In this document: positions 41,581 through 53,976 of the stretch, piece after piece
How the letters are laid out: each line of letters begins with the position of its first letter
Position numbering within the stretch: the stretch's first letter is position 1
Assembly (NCBI GenBank): GCA_946122785.1
Contig: CAMGYJ010000009.1
Location: 12,926,937 to 12,990,936 of the forward strand
Length of the DNA: 64,000 nucleotides
Direction of reading: 5' to 3'
Origin: Linum tenue
Taxonomy: Eukaryota; Streptophyta; Magnoliopsida; Malpighiales; Linaceae
Notes under the pieces: model-generated
Seen by the model: only the letters and a program-made list of their open reading frames with translations
What the model was told of the DNA's origin: nothing
Database searches by the model: none
Program-made: the position numbers and the translations under genes

Positions 41581-44500
41581 CTATCTTCTTTGGAAGTTGA
41601 AAGACTTGATGGAGATAGCAAAGATGAAGGCGAAGACCGCTACCAATCCAACCATGACTCCAGCAACTACTCCCAAGAAATCATGCTCGAACCCAAAGTA
41701 GCTGCTCAAGAAATCCTCCACCGTTTGCCCTCCTTCCATCGGCGTCTTCACATCTCCATACTGTGACACAATCAAACCATACAGCGTCCACGCAATTGGG
41801 TTGGCCCAGTAGTTCCATCTCCACCACACTGGAATGCTCTGCAACCCATCCCCAAAGTCACAACATCAGACATTCATTTCCAATCAAGTAAAACTATCAT
41901 GGAAGATTGAAATCGAAATCGTTAATGACACATAAATTAGACTTACGGGTCTTGGGACGATGAACCCAGCAAACAGATTCCAGATGGAGTAAAAGAAGGA
42001 AGAGATGATTGATGCAATGTGGTGGTTCGGTGTGATGGCAACGGTCATCATCCCATAGTAAGTGAAGTAGAGTAGGGAGAAGAACATGAAGAAAATGTAC
42101 CACAAGAACTTCTTGGCTTCCCACTCAAACCCCATCATGGAGTAAGTGATCACTCCATACACCACAGACTGGACCAGGATATATGGAATCTCAATCATCA
42201 CCTGAGCATAAGCATACGGCAAAGCCGAGTACATCCCCGCGGCTCGCTCCCTGTAGAACACGGTCCTCTCAATGGCTACCACCGGTTGCACCGAAGATGC
42301 ATTCTGGACTCCCAAGAACGTCACCGCTGAAAACATCGCTCCCATCGCATTGAAAAGGTCTTGGTTCTTGGTCGTTCTGCCGCCGAGGTCCCAAAACACG
42401 GTTCCAAATGTGAGGGATATTATGGTTGTGAACATGAACCTGACCGCGGTGTAAGGTGGGTTTCGCCAGTAGGACCAGTGCTGCTTCCACAGGCAAGCAG
42501 CGCATTGTGTCAGGAACGGTTGCGAGTATTGTGTTGGAAAGTGGAGATCTTTAGAACCCGGGGATGGTTTGCTCAAGTCCTTGATGAGTGCCTTGTTTCT
42601 CTTGTAGAGATCCGAGTTCCTGTAAATGTCAGTGAAATCCACTCCCAGAGCCATCTCTTGTGCTGTGGTGGTCACCTCCAACATCCAAGTTGCCGGGTTG
42701 TAACCATCTGTGATCTTGCTCACGCCTTCGATCTCCTCGAAGTATTTCACCAGATGGGCAGAATGGCGCCCCAGTGGGCCGACATATATCTCTTGCCCTC
42801 CTCTCTTCAACAGAAAGAGCTACAAACATTCCCCAAACAGAAAGTTTCAAATGTGCATCCATGTAGTGGACTTATTTCTAAATAGTTGTGCTAATTGATT
42901 GACAACAACCTACCTCGTCAAATGCTTCGAAGATATCGATGCTGGGTTGATGGATGGTACAAACGACTGTTCGACCAGTGTCCACAGTGTTTCTCACCGT
43001 TCTCATGACAATGGCGGCAGCTCTAGCATCCAATCCTGAGGTCGGCTCATCCATAAAGATAATGGATGGATTCGCCACCAACTCGACCGCAATGGTTAGC
43101 CTCTTGCGTTGCTCCGTAGTCAAGCCAGTCACACCGGGGAGTCCCACCAGTGAGTTGCGTATAGGGTTCAGCTCCACAAGATCCATTACTTCTTCAACAA
43201 ACAACTATTGCGTATACAAACACATGGTAAGTTAGACTGATTGTTCATGCACAAATGAAAGTTGCATATTAACTCTGCTGTGTTTTTTTAGGATGGAAAA
43301 CTTACCATTCTAGTTTTTTGATCAACTTCTTTGGGCAAACGCAGCCAGGCCGAGTATACTAAAGACTCGTATACGGTAACTTGTGGAGAGTGGATATCAT
43401 TTTGCTCACAATACCCTGAAATCCTAGCAAAAGTTTCTTGTTTTTTAGGGAACCCAGAAATGGTGATGTTTCCTTCAATGTAGCCACCGGTTTTCCTTCC
43501 GGCAAGCACATCCATGAGAGTGGTTTTACCAGCACCACTGACTCCCATGAGAGCTGTCAAAACACCTGGCCTGAAAGCACCACTAACACCCTTTAGAAGC
43601 ACAAGTTTGTCTTCCGTAACACCTTGGCTCTTCATTTCCTGGTAGATTTTTTTAGTCCAAATGAAAAGGGAAATGGTTAAGTATTTGACAAGAACTAAAC
43701 CAAATAGTTAGCTTTGTACTAATTTACCTGTGGCATGTCAACTGAGTAGATAACGTCATCGAAGGTGAGTGAATAAGGCTCAAATGGGAGAACCATCCCC
43801 TTTTTCTTGCTGTCACTTGCTTCATCGTCTGCAGTTCCTGCTATGGTGGAACCACTAGTTGACATCTCAACGGCTCCTGCTGAAGCGATGGCCTCATCTT
43901 CAGGTATGACAGCCTTAAGCTTCTCAAATTCTGACCATTTTAACAAGTAAAAAAAGGTTAAGCTTTCTTGCACTAGAAGCATTAACTTGAAAAGGGAATT
44001 TATGGGTGGGAGTTACTTACTGTCCAGGAAAGTAAGAGCAAGAACAAAAACAATGTTGAATAGAAACAAGAACCCAAAAGTTGCTCCTACTCCTAGCCAA
44101 TACCAATGTGGTTCTGTGAAGAACCCTCGAGATCTTAACACTTGGATGCCCAGTGATTCTGTGGAGTTGGGTGGAATCTGTATACAGAAATCAGTTCCAT
44201 GAATAAAGCAATGAAAGAAGGGAATGAATGGAAAGAATTTCAAGATAATTGCAGTGAAAGTATTACATGGCTCCAACTTTTTCCATGGAATTCATTGATC
44301 ACTATTGCATTTTGCCCATACATCATGGGTGATGCCCAATAAGCCCAAATCCACCATTTTTTTATGTCCTCTGTTGATAACAAATCAAAAAGAAAACTTA
44401 AGACATTAGCAATTCCCAAATACATTAAAGAAGTCAAGTTAAAAAACCAAGGTTAACCGATAACTAACCTCGTGACAGAACAAATCCACTCAATGCAAAG

Positions 44501-47370
44501 AGAAGAAGCACAACAAATGAGCCAAAGGTGTTGGCAACAATCATGTTCCTTCCCGTTGCAGCGATGGACCGAAAGAGAGCAGATGCCATCTGATTGATTG
44601 CCACCAGCAACACATAAAGCCTAATCAACCTGCATTACCAATCATGTTATATATGTGACACATTGGTTTCAGTAACAATTAAAGTAACCTGAAAACTTGA
44701 AAGACTGAAATTAGTATAATCAGACAGCCTTTGATTTACCTTCCAAAGTTGGGATCAAATCCAATGACATAGTATGTCATGAGGACCCAAACACCAACTT
44801 CATAGAGGGTGACAGGAATCTTGAGGATCCATGGTGGAATGGAGTATATCCATGGTGGGTAAAAGAACAAATTCTTTTGCTTGTAGAACACGGGAAGCTT
44901 TGCAATGGTCATTGGAAGCTCAGCCATTCCGTTGAACATGAGCATAACCAGTGAGAAAAAGAGAGCACCGACATAAACGCCCCCATCCTGAATCGTGTTC
45001 CTATGCATCTCGGTCCTGAGGAAGACGGTCATGAAAAACAGCCCCATGATGACCAGTTGGCTAAGCTTGAAGATGTAGACAAATGAATTCCTTTTCATGA
45101 GTAAGTACTCTCTTGCAAAGTTGGCCTTCAGCAGCTCCTTGTTCCCAACACCATATTTCTTGGTTGACAAGGCAGCAGGGTGGTTCTTGGTTTTGTCATA
45201 AGGAACTGATAGCTCATCTGCAATCTTCCTTCCTATATGGAAGGACTGGAATGCCTCTGCAAACTCCTTTGTTGTTACGAAGCGGTAAGGCTGATCCCTT
45301 CTTGTCCAATACTGCTTCTGATCCTTCTTAGATGTGACCTGGATAAAAGAAAAATAAACCCATCAATCAATATCTAGCAACAGAATTGGAACTCTCTAAG
45401 TGCTTGTTATTTTCTCTTGTGCATACTTCTTGCAAGAAATCAGCCACTCCTTTCCGGTCAGGGCACTTGAATCCCATGTGCTCGAAGAACTCTAGCACGT
45501 TTTCGCGAGGACCCTGATACGCAATCTGGCCATCTGATACCAAGATGATGTCGTCGAAGAGGTTGTAGGTCTCTGGTGCTGGCTGGAGGAGGGAAATGAC
45601 TGCTGTGCCGTTGAGGATGTGGTTTTGCTGCTTCAACGAGTTCACAATCTGAAATGTTGTGGAACTATCTAAACCGGTTGAGATCTCATCCATGAACAAT
45701 GTCCTTGCTGGTCCAACGAGCATTTCACCTGCCAATTCATGTAAATTATATATAAGCTTTGTTTTCAAGATAACAAACATGAACAAGCTGATTACTTGTG
45801 AATGATTTTTACCAGCCGTAACACGCTTTCTTTGTCCTCCAGAGATACCCCTGATCATTTCATCTCCCACGAGAATGTCTGCACAAACTTCCAGTCCTAA
45901 GATCTATAAGGTCCAATTTCAGAAAGAAAAAATGCATCAGAAACATATGAAGGTGGATTCTTTATAATGAAAGTGTTGGGTAGCAGTAGCAACTTCAATA
46001 TTGATTACCTTGAGAGTATAATCTGTTATCACATTGCTCTCCAAACCTTCTGTAGCTGCAGCCTATGGTTCAGAAAGTCAATGGTTAAATACAAGGTTGG
46101 GATTTCAAATTGTACCCTTAATTCAATATATAGCCTTGATGATTCACCTTCATGAAGACATCAAGATCAGGATCTGGTTTAATATTGGCTGCCTTTTCTC
46201 TTCTGGATAACTCAGCCAACATATCTGCAGAATTTTCCCCAAACTTAGTGTAGTCCTATTTCAAACATGAAGCTAACCCAAAGAGGAAGAAAGAAGTAAC
46301 TAACCATGGAGAAATCCAACTCCTTGGACCCTGGCAGCAAAAGCTAAAGTCTCCCTTACAGTCAGCTCGCCCATGTGAAGATCATGCTGGCTTATGTAAG
46401 CTGAAGTTTTCTGGGGGATGAACTCGTGCATATCATGGCCATTGTAGGTCACTCTCCCTGAAACCTTGAGACTGTGATCTAGCCTTCCAGCCAAAGCCAG
46501 CAACAGTGTCGTCTTCCCAGAACTTGGAGGACCCAGTAGCAGAGTCAGTCGGCCGGGCTTGACGACGCCACTAACGTCACTGAGAATCGTCAGATGTTTC
46601 TTTCTGTTGGGTAGAAGGTGTAAGCCATCCAAGATGGTCTGTTCAAGATGAAAGTACAAAGATGAATCCGGGGGAAAAGCTGAAAGAAAGAAAGAAACAA
46701 ACTTTCATTTTGTATGAATGTTTTTATATACCGTGAAAATTCCAATAGTGAAGTTGGCAAACGTGGGAAGAGCTTTGCTCCCAACTGTAGCTTCTGCTTC
46801 AACGTTGAGATGCTCGTATCGAACTTCAATCGTTGGTAGCTCAACTCCAACCCTTCGTCAAACAAACAAACAACCCCCAAAAATCAGTACCCAAAAAACA
46901 GAACAGAGGAGATAAGAACAACAGAGCTCCCCTGTTTGCAGAACAGAGTTCCTCTGTTTTTTGCTCTAACTAGCTCCCCTGTTCCTGGCAGTCCTTATTT
47001 TCCAAGCAACCAAAAACAAGAAACTGCAGAGACGTTACCTGTCCATTCTGCCCTTGAGCTTCCTCAAGAAGTTCTCGTTGTCCTGGTCGGCAACTTTAAC
47101 GAGGCGGTCGAGGAGAATCTTCCTATCCTCGGTTCCGAGATTTTGGATATCGATCTCGCTGAGTTCTTTCTTGGAAGCGCTGGCCAATATGCCTTTCCTG
47201 AGTCGATCGTAAGTCGGGAGCTTCTCGAGTGCAGCCCATTTCAGGGCTTCCTCGTCGTTTTCCTCCCTGGAAGAAGCAGAGAACAACTCCGAGGGATTAC
47301 TTCTCCACATGGAAGTAGACCCTCCTCGCCGGAGACTGTTCCTCGCACTGTACAGATCCCCGGTGTCCAT
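41581..47370 (-). CDS. Full-size ABCG (PDR-type) transporter
   Basis: Sixteen exons on the minus strand: 47370-47039, 46852-46732, 46638-46305, 46224-46148, 46062-46009, 45903-45813, 45728-45427, 45338-44740, 44629-44469, 44370-44267, 44177-44021, 43930-43728, 43638-43306, 43204-42914, 42819-41947, 41838-41581. All junctions are GT-AG with matching phases, giving 4290 bases and 1429 residues, the normal PDR length. The order is NBD1-TMD1-NBD2-TMD2. NBD1 has Walker [10 protein letters not shown], signature [10 protein letters not shown] and Walker [17 protein letters not shown]2 has GVSGAGKTT, a degenerate signature TTEQRKRL normal for PDRs, and [13 protein letters not shown]. The N-terminus ([20 protein letters not shown]) and C-terminus ([10 protein letters not shown]) are typical. 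Such plasma-membrane pumps export terpenoids, hormones or toxic compounds using ATP. It resembles the PDR1/PDR12 (ABCG39/40) group; the substrate cannot be predicted. The gene looks intact. Confidence 0.95.
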
Positions 47371-48126
47371 TCTCTGGGACCAAGCTCAAGAGCTCACAAA
47401 CTGTTTCAAGATGATGAGCTAGTTCTTGAGAGACAGAGGACGGTGAAGATGGTAAGGGAGGTGGTGTGTGTTGTTGATGGCGGGAAGGTAATGGCGAGGT
47501 TTTAACTTTTAAATAGGAAGCAGAGGGGAAGTGGGAAGTGAGAAACGAGATGGAAAGTGAGCTTTGGTGTGTTGAATTGTCAAAATTGGAATAACCAAAC
47601 GTTTCAGATTGTAATAATTGTGTTAAGGGGGCTTTTCCCTCTTTCACCAAGGGAACGTGTTTTTCTCATAAACAGTGACCTCAATGATAGAGCATGGCAT
47701 CCCTTTGGGAGTTGAAAGGAAGATATGTTAAAATAATACACCAAGGGACAGAAAGTCTGGATAATTGCATAATAAAAAAATGAAGTGGATACAAATTAGG
47801 TTTGTTTTATTGGAGATTCGTTATGATTTCCAAGATTTGGGTAGACATGTTATTTTAAGCAAAAGATATGTATTGGGATTATGGTCTTATGTGTTCTAAT
47901 AAAAAATAGATTGTACATATCACATTTTAATTGCTGGTAATTGTTTAATATATTAGGTAGTCGAATATGACTAGTCCATGAAATTTTGCTCATAAATTTG
48001 TTTTAGTAATGTCATAAATCTGGGGTGCCACTGTAAGTTTTGCACAGGTGGTTAAAGGGCCAGTAACTAATATCAGGATTTGGGAGCCCCACACCACCAA
48101 TGCAAAGAGTTAATAAGTCGGTGCGC
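47371..48126 (-). promoter_or_regulatory. Promoter and upstream region of the ABCG gene
   Basis: CTATTTAAAAGTTAAAAC on the minus strand near 47516-47499 offers a TATA-like box about 140 bases before the ATG at 47370. A C/A-rich leader lies between. Beyond 47650 the DNA is AT-rich and featureless. Confidence 0.45.
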
Positions 48127-48699
48127 CTATGGTGACATATATGTCAACGTAACTTGCACTTTTAGGTCGACCTCAGTTAGGATTAGGTCGACCTAATTAG
48201 TTGTTTCAGTGTAAAAACAGTTTCATGGTGCCTACTTTGGAGATTCATATCTTACAATTGGCTCGATAGAAGTTGGAGATTAATGGCTTGTTTTGAAGCT
48301 GAAGTGTCCATCTACACATTGAAGTGCTTGGGAGCTCGATAGGATGTCCAGAAGACCATTTTTGAACCTGATCAAAAGGCTATGCCAAAACTGGGAAACT
48401 GCCTGAAAATTGCCAAGTCTGGGAAAGTGTTTGTGAAACCTACTTTGGAGCTCAATTCGAAAAGCATGGATGAGATTCGAGTCCAGGGGCTCTACCACAT
48501 GAAAGTAGGTATGTTTATCTACAAAGTCAAGGCATTGGATGAAATATTGGATATCTGAAAGGCTTCAAACAAAAGGCTCGAAGTTGCTACGAAGTAAGAT
48601 ACCTTCTAGCACAAGACTGAAACGGTAGATTAGGTCAACCTAATCCTATATGAGGTCGACCTAAAGGTACAAGTTACGGTGATATGCATGTCACCGTAG
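48127..48699. mobile_element. Foldback/MITE-like element with about 70-bp inverted repeats
   Basis: The left arm CTATGGTGACATATATGTCA, ACGTAACTTGCACTTTTAGG, TCGACCTCAGTTAGGATTAG is matched by the complement of the right arm CTACGGTGACATGCATATCA, CCGTAACTTGTACCTTTAGG, TCGACCTCATATAGGATTAG. The arms contain the palindrome AGGTCGACCT. The interior of about 430 bp has no clear coding. No convincing target duplication was found, so the superfamily is open. Confidence 0.7.
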
Positions 48700-48984
48700 C
48701 AAAATTCGAAACAATGTCGATTGTTAATACATTCGTAGTGCAAGATGGGGGAGGGAGACTTGGCTTCTTCTTATTTAAGTTACAAAAAGGTAATTCTCAA
48801 TACTCCTAAAACTTTCCCCTTATAATGATAAGAAAAATAAAAAGGGATGCGAGGGAGGTGGGAGGCGGTAGAAGATGAAAGATTGAAAGTAGCTATTTTA
48901 GATCCTAGAATTCGAAAGACGCTCTATGAAAAGTTATTGAAGAGTCGGTTTCCGTATTACATGGTTGAAAGTGTACATGAAGCA

Positions 48985-49590
48985 GACGAATAAGGTAAGA
49001 CTTGGCTGGTATGGAAGGAAGATGTGCAACTACAAGTCCTTCACCACTATGAAGAGTTTATACATGTGCTAGCGTAGGAGGGTTATTCCTTTCTTTATCA
49101 CTTTCGTATATGGTTTGAATGTAGATAGTGTGAGAAGTGAGATGTGTAGTGCTATATAGAGAGAGTTTAACTCATTTCTCTACCTTAGATTATATTGGGA
49201 GACTTTAATGTCATTAATGACCCTCGAGAAGCATATAATAATCCAGAGTGAGCGCAAGTTATATTGTTGAGTTTGAAGATTTACTGGTTAGAGGTGGAGG
49301 AGCAAGTGGATTCTGTACAGTGGATAAATAAGCAATAAGGCAAACCCTATTGCTAAAAGACTTAACAAAACCTTAATTAACTTGAAATGGCTGGAATAGA
49401 TTCCAATAATTGAAGTTAGACTGATGCTAGAGCCAGTGGTATCTAACCACTTCTCAATCATAGTAAACAATAATGTTGCCATGCAATATTCCTAAACCGT
49501 TCAAATTCTTCAAATTTTGAACAGATCACCCTAAATTCTTTTATATGGTTAAGGAAGCATGGACAAGTGACAACACCTGAAAGTGATATT
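48985..49590 (+). pseudogene. LINE endonuclease-domain remnant
   Basis: With frameshifts and stops the plus strand reads KTWLVWKEDVQLQVLHHYEE (48992-49051), FITFVYGLN (49096-49122), ILGDFNVINDPREAYNNPE (49191-49247) and later KPFKFFKF, TDHPKFFYMVKEAW (49496-49560). FVYG and LGDFN are hallmark words of the L1-type AP endonuclease. No reverse transcriptase follows. An old dead fragment; borders approximate. Confidence 0.7.
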
Positions 49591-50026
49591 TTTCCTCCAT
49601 ATTTTAAGCGAAAACCATTACTACTAATGCATTTGTGGTTAAAATTAAGATAGAAATTATATAAAATGTCCAATGTGTGATTATTATATCTTATGTATGT
49701 TTTTTTTTACTTTTTGATGCCCTTTGGGTAGTTCTGATGATTTTTTGGTACAAGCAATCCTAGAACAAATTGTGTAAGGAAGATAGACCACAATAGAGCG
49801 AAGATCAAACCCTTGGAGCAAGAAGATCAATGTTGGGCCAACTACGATGACCCAATGAAGTTGGATTCTAGACCAAAAGCCCATGAGGCCAAGAGGCACG
49901 TGCTAACCAAGTTTCACCTCTACCTGACAACGTGAAGACCATGATGGCCTGAAACTGTCACTAAGACCGCCACGCTTCTAAACCTGGGACGGAGAAAGAA
50001 CAATTTTTTTGGGCTGGGTTTTTTGG
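49591..50026. other. Gene-free stretch
   Basis: No supported gene between the LINE remnant and the MULE. A T-rich run precedes the MULE end and makes its target duplication hard to define. Confidence 0.3.
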
Positions 50027-50605
50027 GATTTTTTTCAAAAGTACCACTATCAAAAAAAAATTACAAAAATATCACCCAACGCAAAAAAAAAATTCCAAAA
50101 TTACCACCATTATTTGAGAAGCGCCGCAGGAGGAGATGCTTTCCACATAAACTGCTTGGGGAGGGGGCGTTTCCCGCTAGGGCGGCGAAACAACCGCGTG
50201 GGCACGCGGCGTTCCTCGGGACCGCATTATGAAGGAGCGATCCGACGGTGGACCGCCTTCCATCTTAATGATCCACGCCTCCGGGGCGCGTTTTTTTCTT
50301 GGAACAGGCAAACCATTCCCCTGGGGCGCGATTTTCATTCGGCGGGAGATTACCAAACCGGCCCAAGCAGGCGGTTTGTGTGCTATATAAACAACCCCCC
50401 CCCCCCCCAATCCTTCATTTCTCTTCACACCAAAACTCACTCTTCTCCCCCTCTGTAAAAATATCTCTATATCCACCCCCCTCTCCAAGCCAAAACCAAG
50501 GAAATAATGGTATGTTGATTGCGGCTAAGTCAGAATTGTCATCATAAAACATTTTTTTGGTTTTTCCTTCAAAGGCAGTCGAAACTCTGTCCGCATTACC
50601 GAAAA

Positions 50606-51785
50606 ATGGCGGATTGGACCAACCATGAGGGTATTTATATGGATGACTATCAAGCGGTACGTACTCATTTTACCAATTCATGTTGTTGTTATTAATTTTT
50701 GTATTTAATATATATACTAATGAATTTATGTTGTTTTTATGCTATCATAGGTTGGGGAGAACGTGGATATATACGATCAACGGAATTATGTGGAGCAAGG
50801 AACGATTGATCCATCCGTGCTATACGACCAACCTAATCATCGTTCACGAAGATTGAAGGGGCAATGTTCATCGTCCAGCTTTGGCCTTGGGAGCATCTGC
50901 CATGGATTGCGCCGGCCTTAGATCCCGACAAGGAATGGGGCGATGACCACCCCTATAGACTGCAAGCTTATGGTTGTAGGTAAACTTCTTCGATCTCAAT
51001 CATTGCTCCAGTTCTTTTGTTGTAATTAATGATTAGTTAGTTATAACTTTGTATGTTTGTTGATACAATAAGGTGGCTTGGACAAACAACATGTGACAAC
51101 CTGGGGGAGCACAAGCTGGAAGAGTATCGGAGGAGGCTGGATCATCTCTGGGAAGGAGAGGTAACCACAATAAACATCTACTTTCTTTGTTATTTTGTGC
51201 AGTTTATTTGTAAATTTATTGCTTTGTTTAATATAGTTCTCTCCTTTGTAGATCACATTCGATCCATACCCTAACTGATGCATCCCGTTCAAAATCACGT
51301 ACACAAGTTCCCGATGCATCCCGGTCAATGGTGCACTCGAGTGCCACTCATTTGTCACTATATTATGGAGTAGCATTTGCCGGATCGATGCTTACGGCAA
51401 TTTGGTCGTGAGCAATGCATGCCCTTAGAAGTCCCCACAAGTCAAAAAGGCGTACCGCTGGAAAGATGGTCACCAAGGTCCTTCTAATTGGCCAAATAAG
51501 TTGAGGAGCTTCATCGAGATCTGGAACAATAGGAGTGCTCATGAAGTAGTCACTCAAGCAGCTGTGGGGTGGATGGGGTATCATGACCCATATCTAGAAA
51601 AGTATCGAAGACAATCGGTCCGGTACATGACGCTAGATGGTGCGACAGACGGTGCTTTGGTAAGAAATTTCTTGCAATAACTTCATTTTATTCACTTTTA
51701 GAGTCATTTATGGTTAGTTTTTATTCACATCCTTACTTAAATTTGTCTAACTTTGTGAAATGGTGTGTTTTAGGTTGACGGACTC
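50606..51785 (+). pseudogene. Plant mobile domain (PMD) gene, degenerate
   Basis: Exon-like blocks with intact GT-AG borders: 50606-50656 (MADWTNHEGIYMDDYQA), 50751 to about 50981 (IDPSVLYDQPNHRS, then after a frameshift PWEHLPWIAPALDPDKEWGD and YRLQAYGCR), 51072-51161 (WLGQTTCDNLGEHKLEEYRR, LDHLWEGE), and about 51252-51660 (ITFDPYPN then a stop, and frameshifted HLPDRCLRQFG, WNNRSAHEVVTQA, YLEKYRRQSVRYMT). These match the PMD family (MAIL/aminotransferase-like), which occurs both as host silencing factors and as transposon cargo. The PMD here is broken by stops and frameshifts. It ends abruptly where the minus-strand mudrA fragment begins. Confidence 0.7.
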
Positions 51786-53976
51786 GAGCATATTCACTCC
51801 ATATTCCTCTTCCTCGTCCTCAAGATCGCTAATTGGTCTTGGCAGGGCATCTTCCATCTAATCCAGATCATGAAAGACACCCTCATCATCTCTGTAATGA
51901 TAGTTGTGATAACTACCACTGCCTGCATGAAAGCCATACTCGGGTTGGTACTGGTAGCCTTCTTATTGGTTGTCATGGTACCCTTGGGCTTCTTCTTCAG
52001 ATGATGGAAATGATTGATGATGAACTCCACCTCCTTCTTGATACTCAATGTAGGAATACAATCATGGTAGCTTTGGTAGGGATGATCTTCATATAATCCC
52101 CTCCATCGTGGATACCAGATGTTTGGCCTTCTCTAGAATGACCTCCAGCGCCTTCAACCGGCTCGGTGTAAACGAACATCTCTGCTTTGGAAATGTTATT
52201 GGTGATAAAAAAAATTCAACCTTGGAATCTACTTCCGCCTGAGTTATGAGGAATTCTGCATGCCACAATGATGACTCGGTATTTGCACATGTTTTCCCCT
52301 TTGTTTCTTGATTGTTTAAGCTTGAATTACCGTGTCTTTGGCCTATTTTATTCTAGGTTTTGTTCCTTTGTCACATTTCAGGTCCTAGCACATAAAGTGA
52401 AGCATAGGCGCAAGTTTCAAGTCAATCAGAGATCAATTGGCGATTCGGGAGCAGAAACTCGGGCATGACCTGAAGAAGAATTGATTTCTACCTCACTTTA
52501 TGGACAGAGAATCATGCAAGCTTGTTATGAAACGAAAGAGGACGAGACTACGAGCGTCTGGGATCAAACGGCGACTGATTCGGAGTCCGGACGAGGGAGA
52601 AACGAAGCATTAAACAGAGGCTGAGCAAGCTGCACGGGCAGACCAGGGAGGCGCACGGCCGTGCAACATATAATTCTGGCCGTGCGCTCTCTGCCGAGGC
52701 CTTGCACGGGCAAAATCCAGCCTTGCACGGCCGTGCACCTGGCCGTGCAAGATGGCTGAGATCGATTAAGTGAAACGGTGCGTTTTGAGGGTGCACGGCC
52801 AGAATGGTGTTGTGCACGGCCGTGCACCTGGCCGTGCAACTCGGGGAAGCCTGTTTTTAAGCCTAATCCGAGCCAAAAGGGAGGAGAGCTGGATTTTGGA
52901 TCCCAAACACCCAAGGGACGAACCCTAGAGAGAGAGAGCGACTTGGAAACATTCTTGGAGCTATTTTGGAGGATTTCTTCGCCATTGGAGCTCGTGAATC
53001 AAGCTTGGAGATGGAGATTGAAGATCTAGATCAGATTTCTGCAGTCTCTCTCTTCTCTATGGAGTAACTTCCCTTCACTTAGGTTTTGAGGAACCCTAGT
53101 TCCATGAGTTAGGATCTTTCTTGTATGAAGTTTTGGATGATATACTGTTTGATTATAATCGATTGAGGCATGATTTATCGAGTCAATTGGATCTTGATCA
53201 AATTCTCTTGATTTCTGCTTTAACCTATGATAGATAGAATCTGATTAGGTTAAGAGAGCTTCCTTGATTGATAGTAGTGAATTGGTTATGCGAGAGTCAA
53301 TCAATTCACTGCTTTGTACTGGAATTCATTCTTGTAGTGGAGATCTGTGTGAATCGCCTTAGCAGTCTATCCCGGTGAAGGTTAGTCGCCTGCCGGGTAT
53401 TCTGTCTGAGAGGGCTTGGTCAGCTTAAGAGATTCCAAGCTAATTTAGGATCTTTCGCAGTTTAATCAACAGTAGATCAACCAAAGGTAATTGCAACTTG
53501 GACCTAATTGAGGAGCTAGGGGGAATCATACCTAAGTGAGTTCCCAACTTGTAATTAGTAGAGTAGTCAGTAGAGTAGTTTATCAATCAATCCTTAATCT
53601 AGTTTGCTAGATAATGAACTGAAGCTGAGTAATAGTAACTCTAGAGACCCGTGGATTCGATATTTATTACTTGTGCCACTATACTGCAGTCCCTTTCATT
53701 GGTTACACTTGGCCATTGTTAGGTGTTGTGTTTTAGCGTGTCACACAACGCCCCGCCTTGTTTGTTTGGATATCAATACACCATACGGTCAACTCTCCTT
53801 GTGCCACCCATGCAAGTAACCTCAGTACAAATTTGATGGAGATCTTCAAGGTTCGGTCTCGTAGCAACCTTCATTTTATGAAAATTACCATCGACGTAAC
53901 GTACTCCCTTTCCGGTCTCTTTCGTATAACCATTCCACCGTAACCCAAGGGTGAACTTTTGGAATATCATCTGCAA
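51783..53976 (-). pseudogene. mudrA-like transposase N-terminus, interrupted by solo LTR
   Basis: From ATG 53976 on the minus strand: FTLGLRWNGYTKETGKGVRY, VDGNFHKMKVATRPNLEDLH, MGGTRRVDRMVY, then TGA where Arg (CGA) is expected before YPNK. The solo LTR at 52269-53743 interrupts it. Beyond it the frame resumes with WHAEFLITQAEVDSKVEFF, EMFVYTEPVEGAGG and an acidic, Tyr/His-rich tail (HYRDDEGVFHDLD, PISDLEDEEEEYG). The catalytic DDE core and zinc fingers are missing; the fragment stops where the PMD gene ends. This is the N-terminal DNA-binding part of a MULE transposase, left after internal deletion. Confidence 0.7.
52269..53743 (+). mobile_element. Solo LTR of the Athila-type gypsy family (copy B)
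   Basis: Begins TGATGACTCGGTATTTGCAC, ends TTTTAGCGTGTCA. A perfect 5-bp duplication CACAA lies at 52264-52268 and 53744-53748. It shares its length class and blocks with the LTR at 57569: ATTTCAGGTCCTAG, GTGCACGGCCAGAATGGTGT, CCTGGCCGTGCAACTCGGG, GGTTACACTTGGCCATTGTT. It carries GC-rich CACGGCCGTG modules in its first third. 1475 bp. The internal region was lost by LTR-LTR recombination. Confidence 0.95.

Noticed and set aside
50177..50547. Gly/Pro/Arg-rich frames next to the left MULE end
   Set aside because: They lie in the GC-rich subterminal repeat and leader of the PMD gene, and end in a C-run; no domain.
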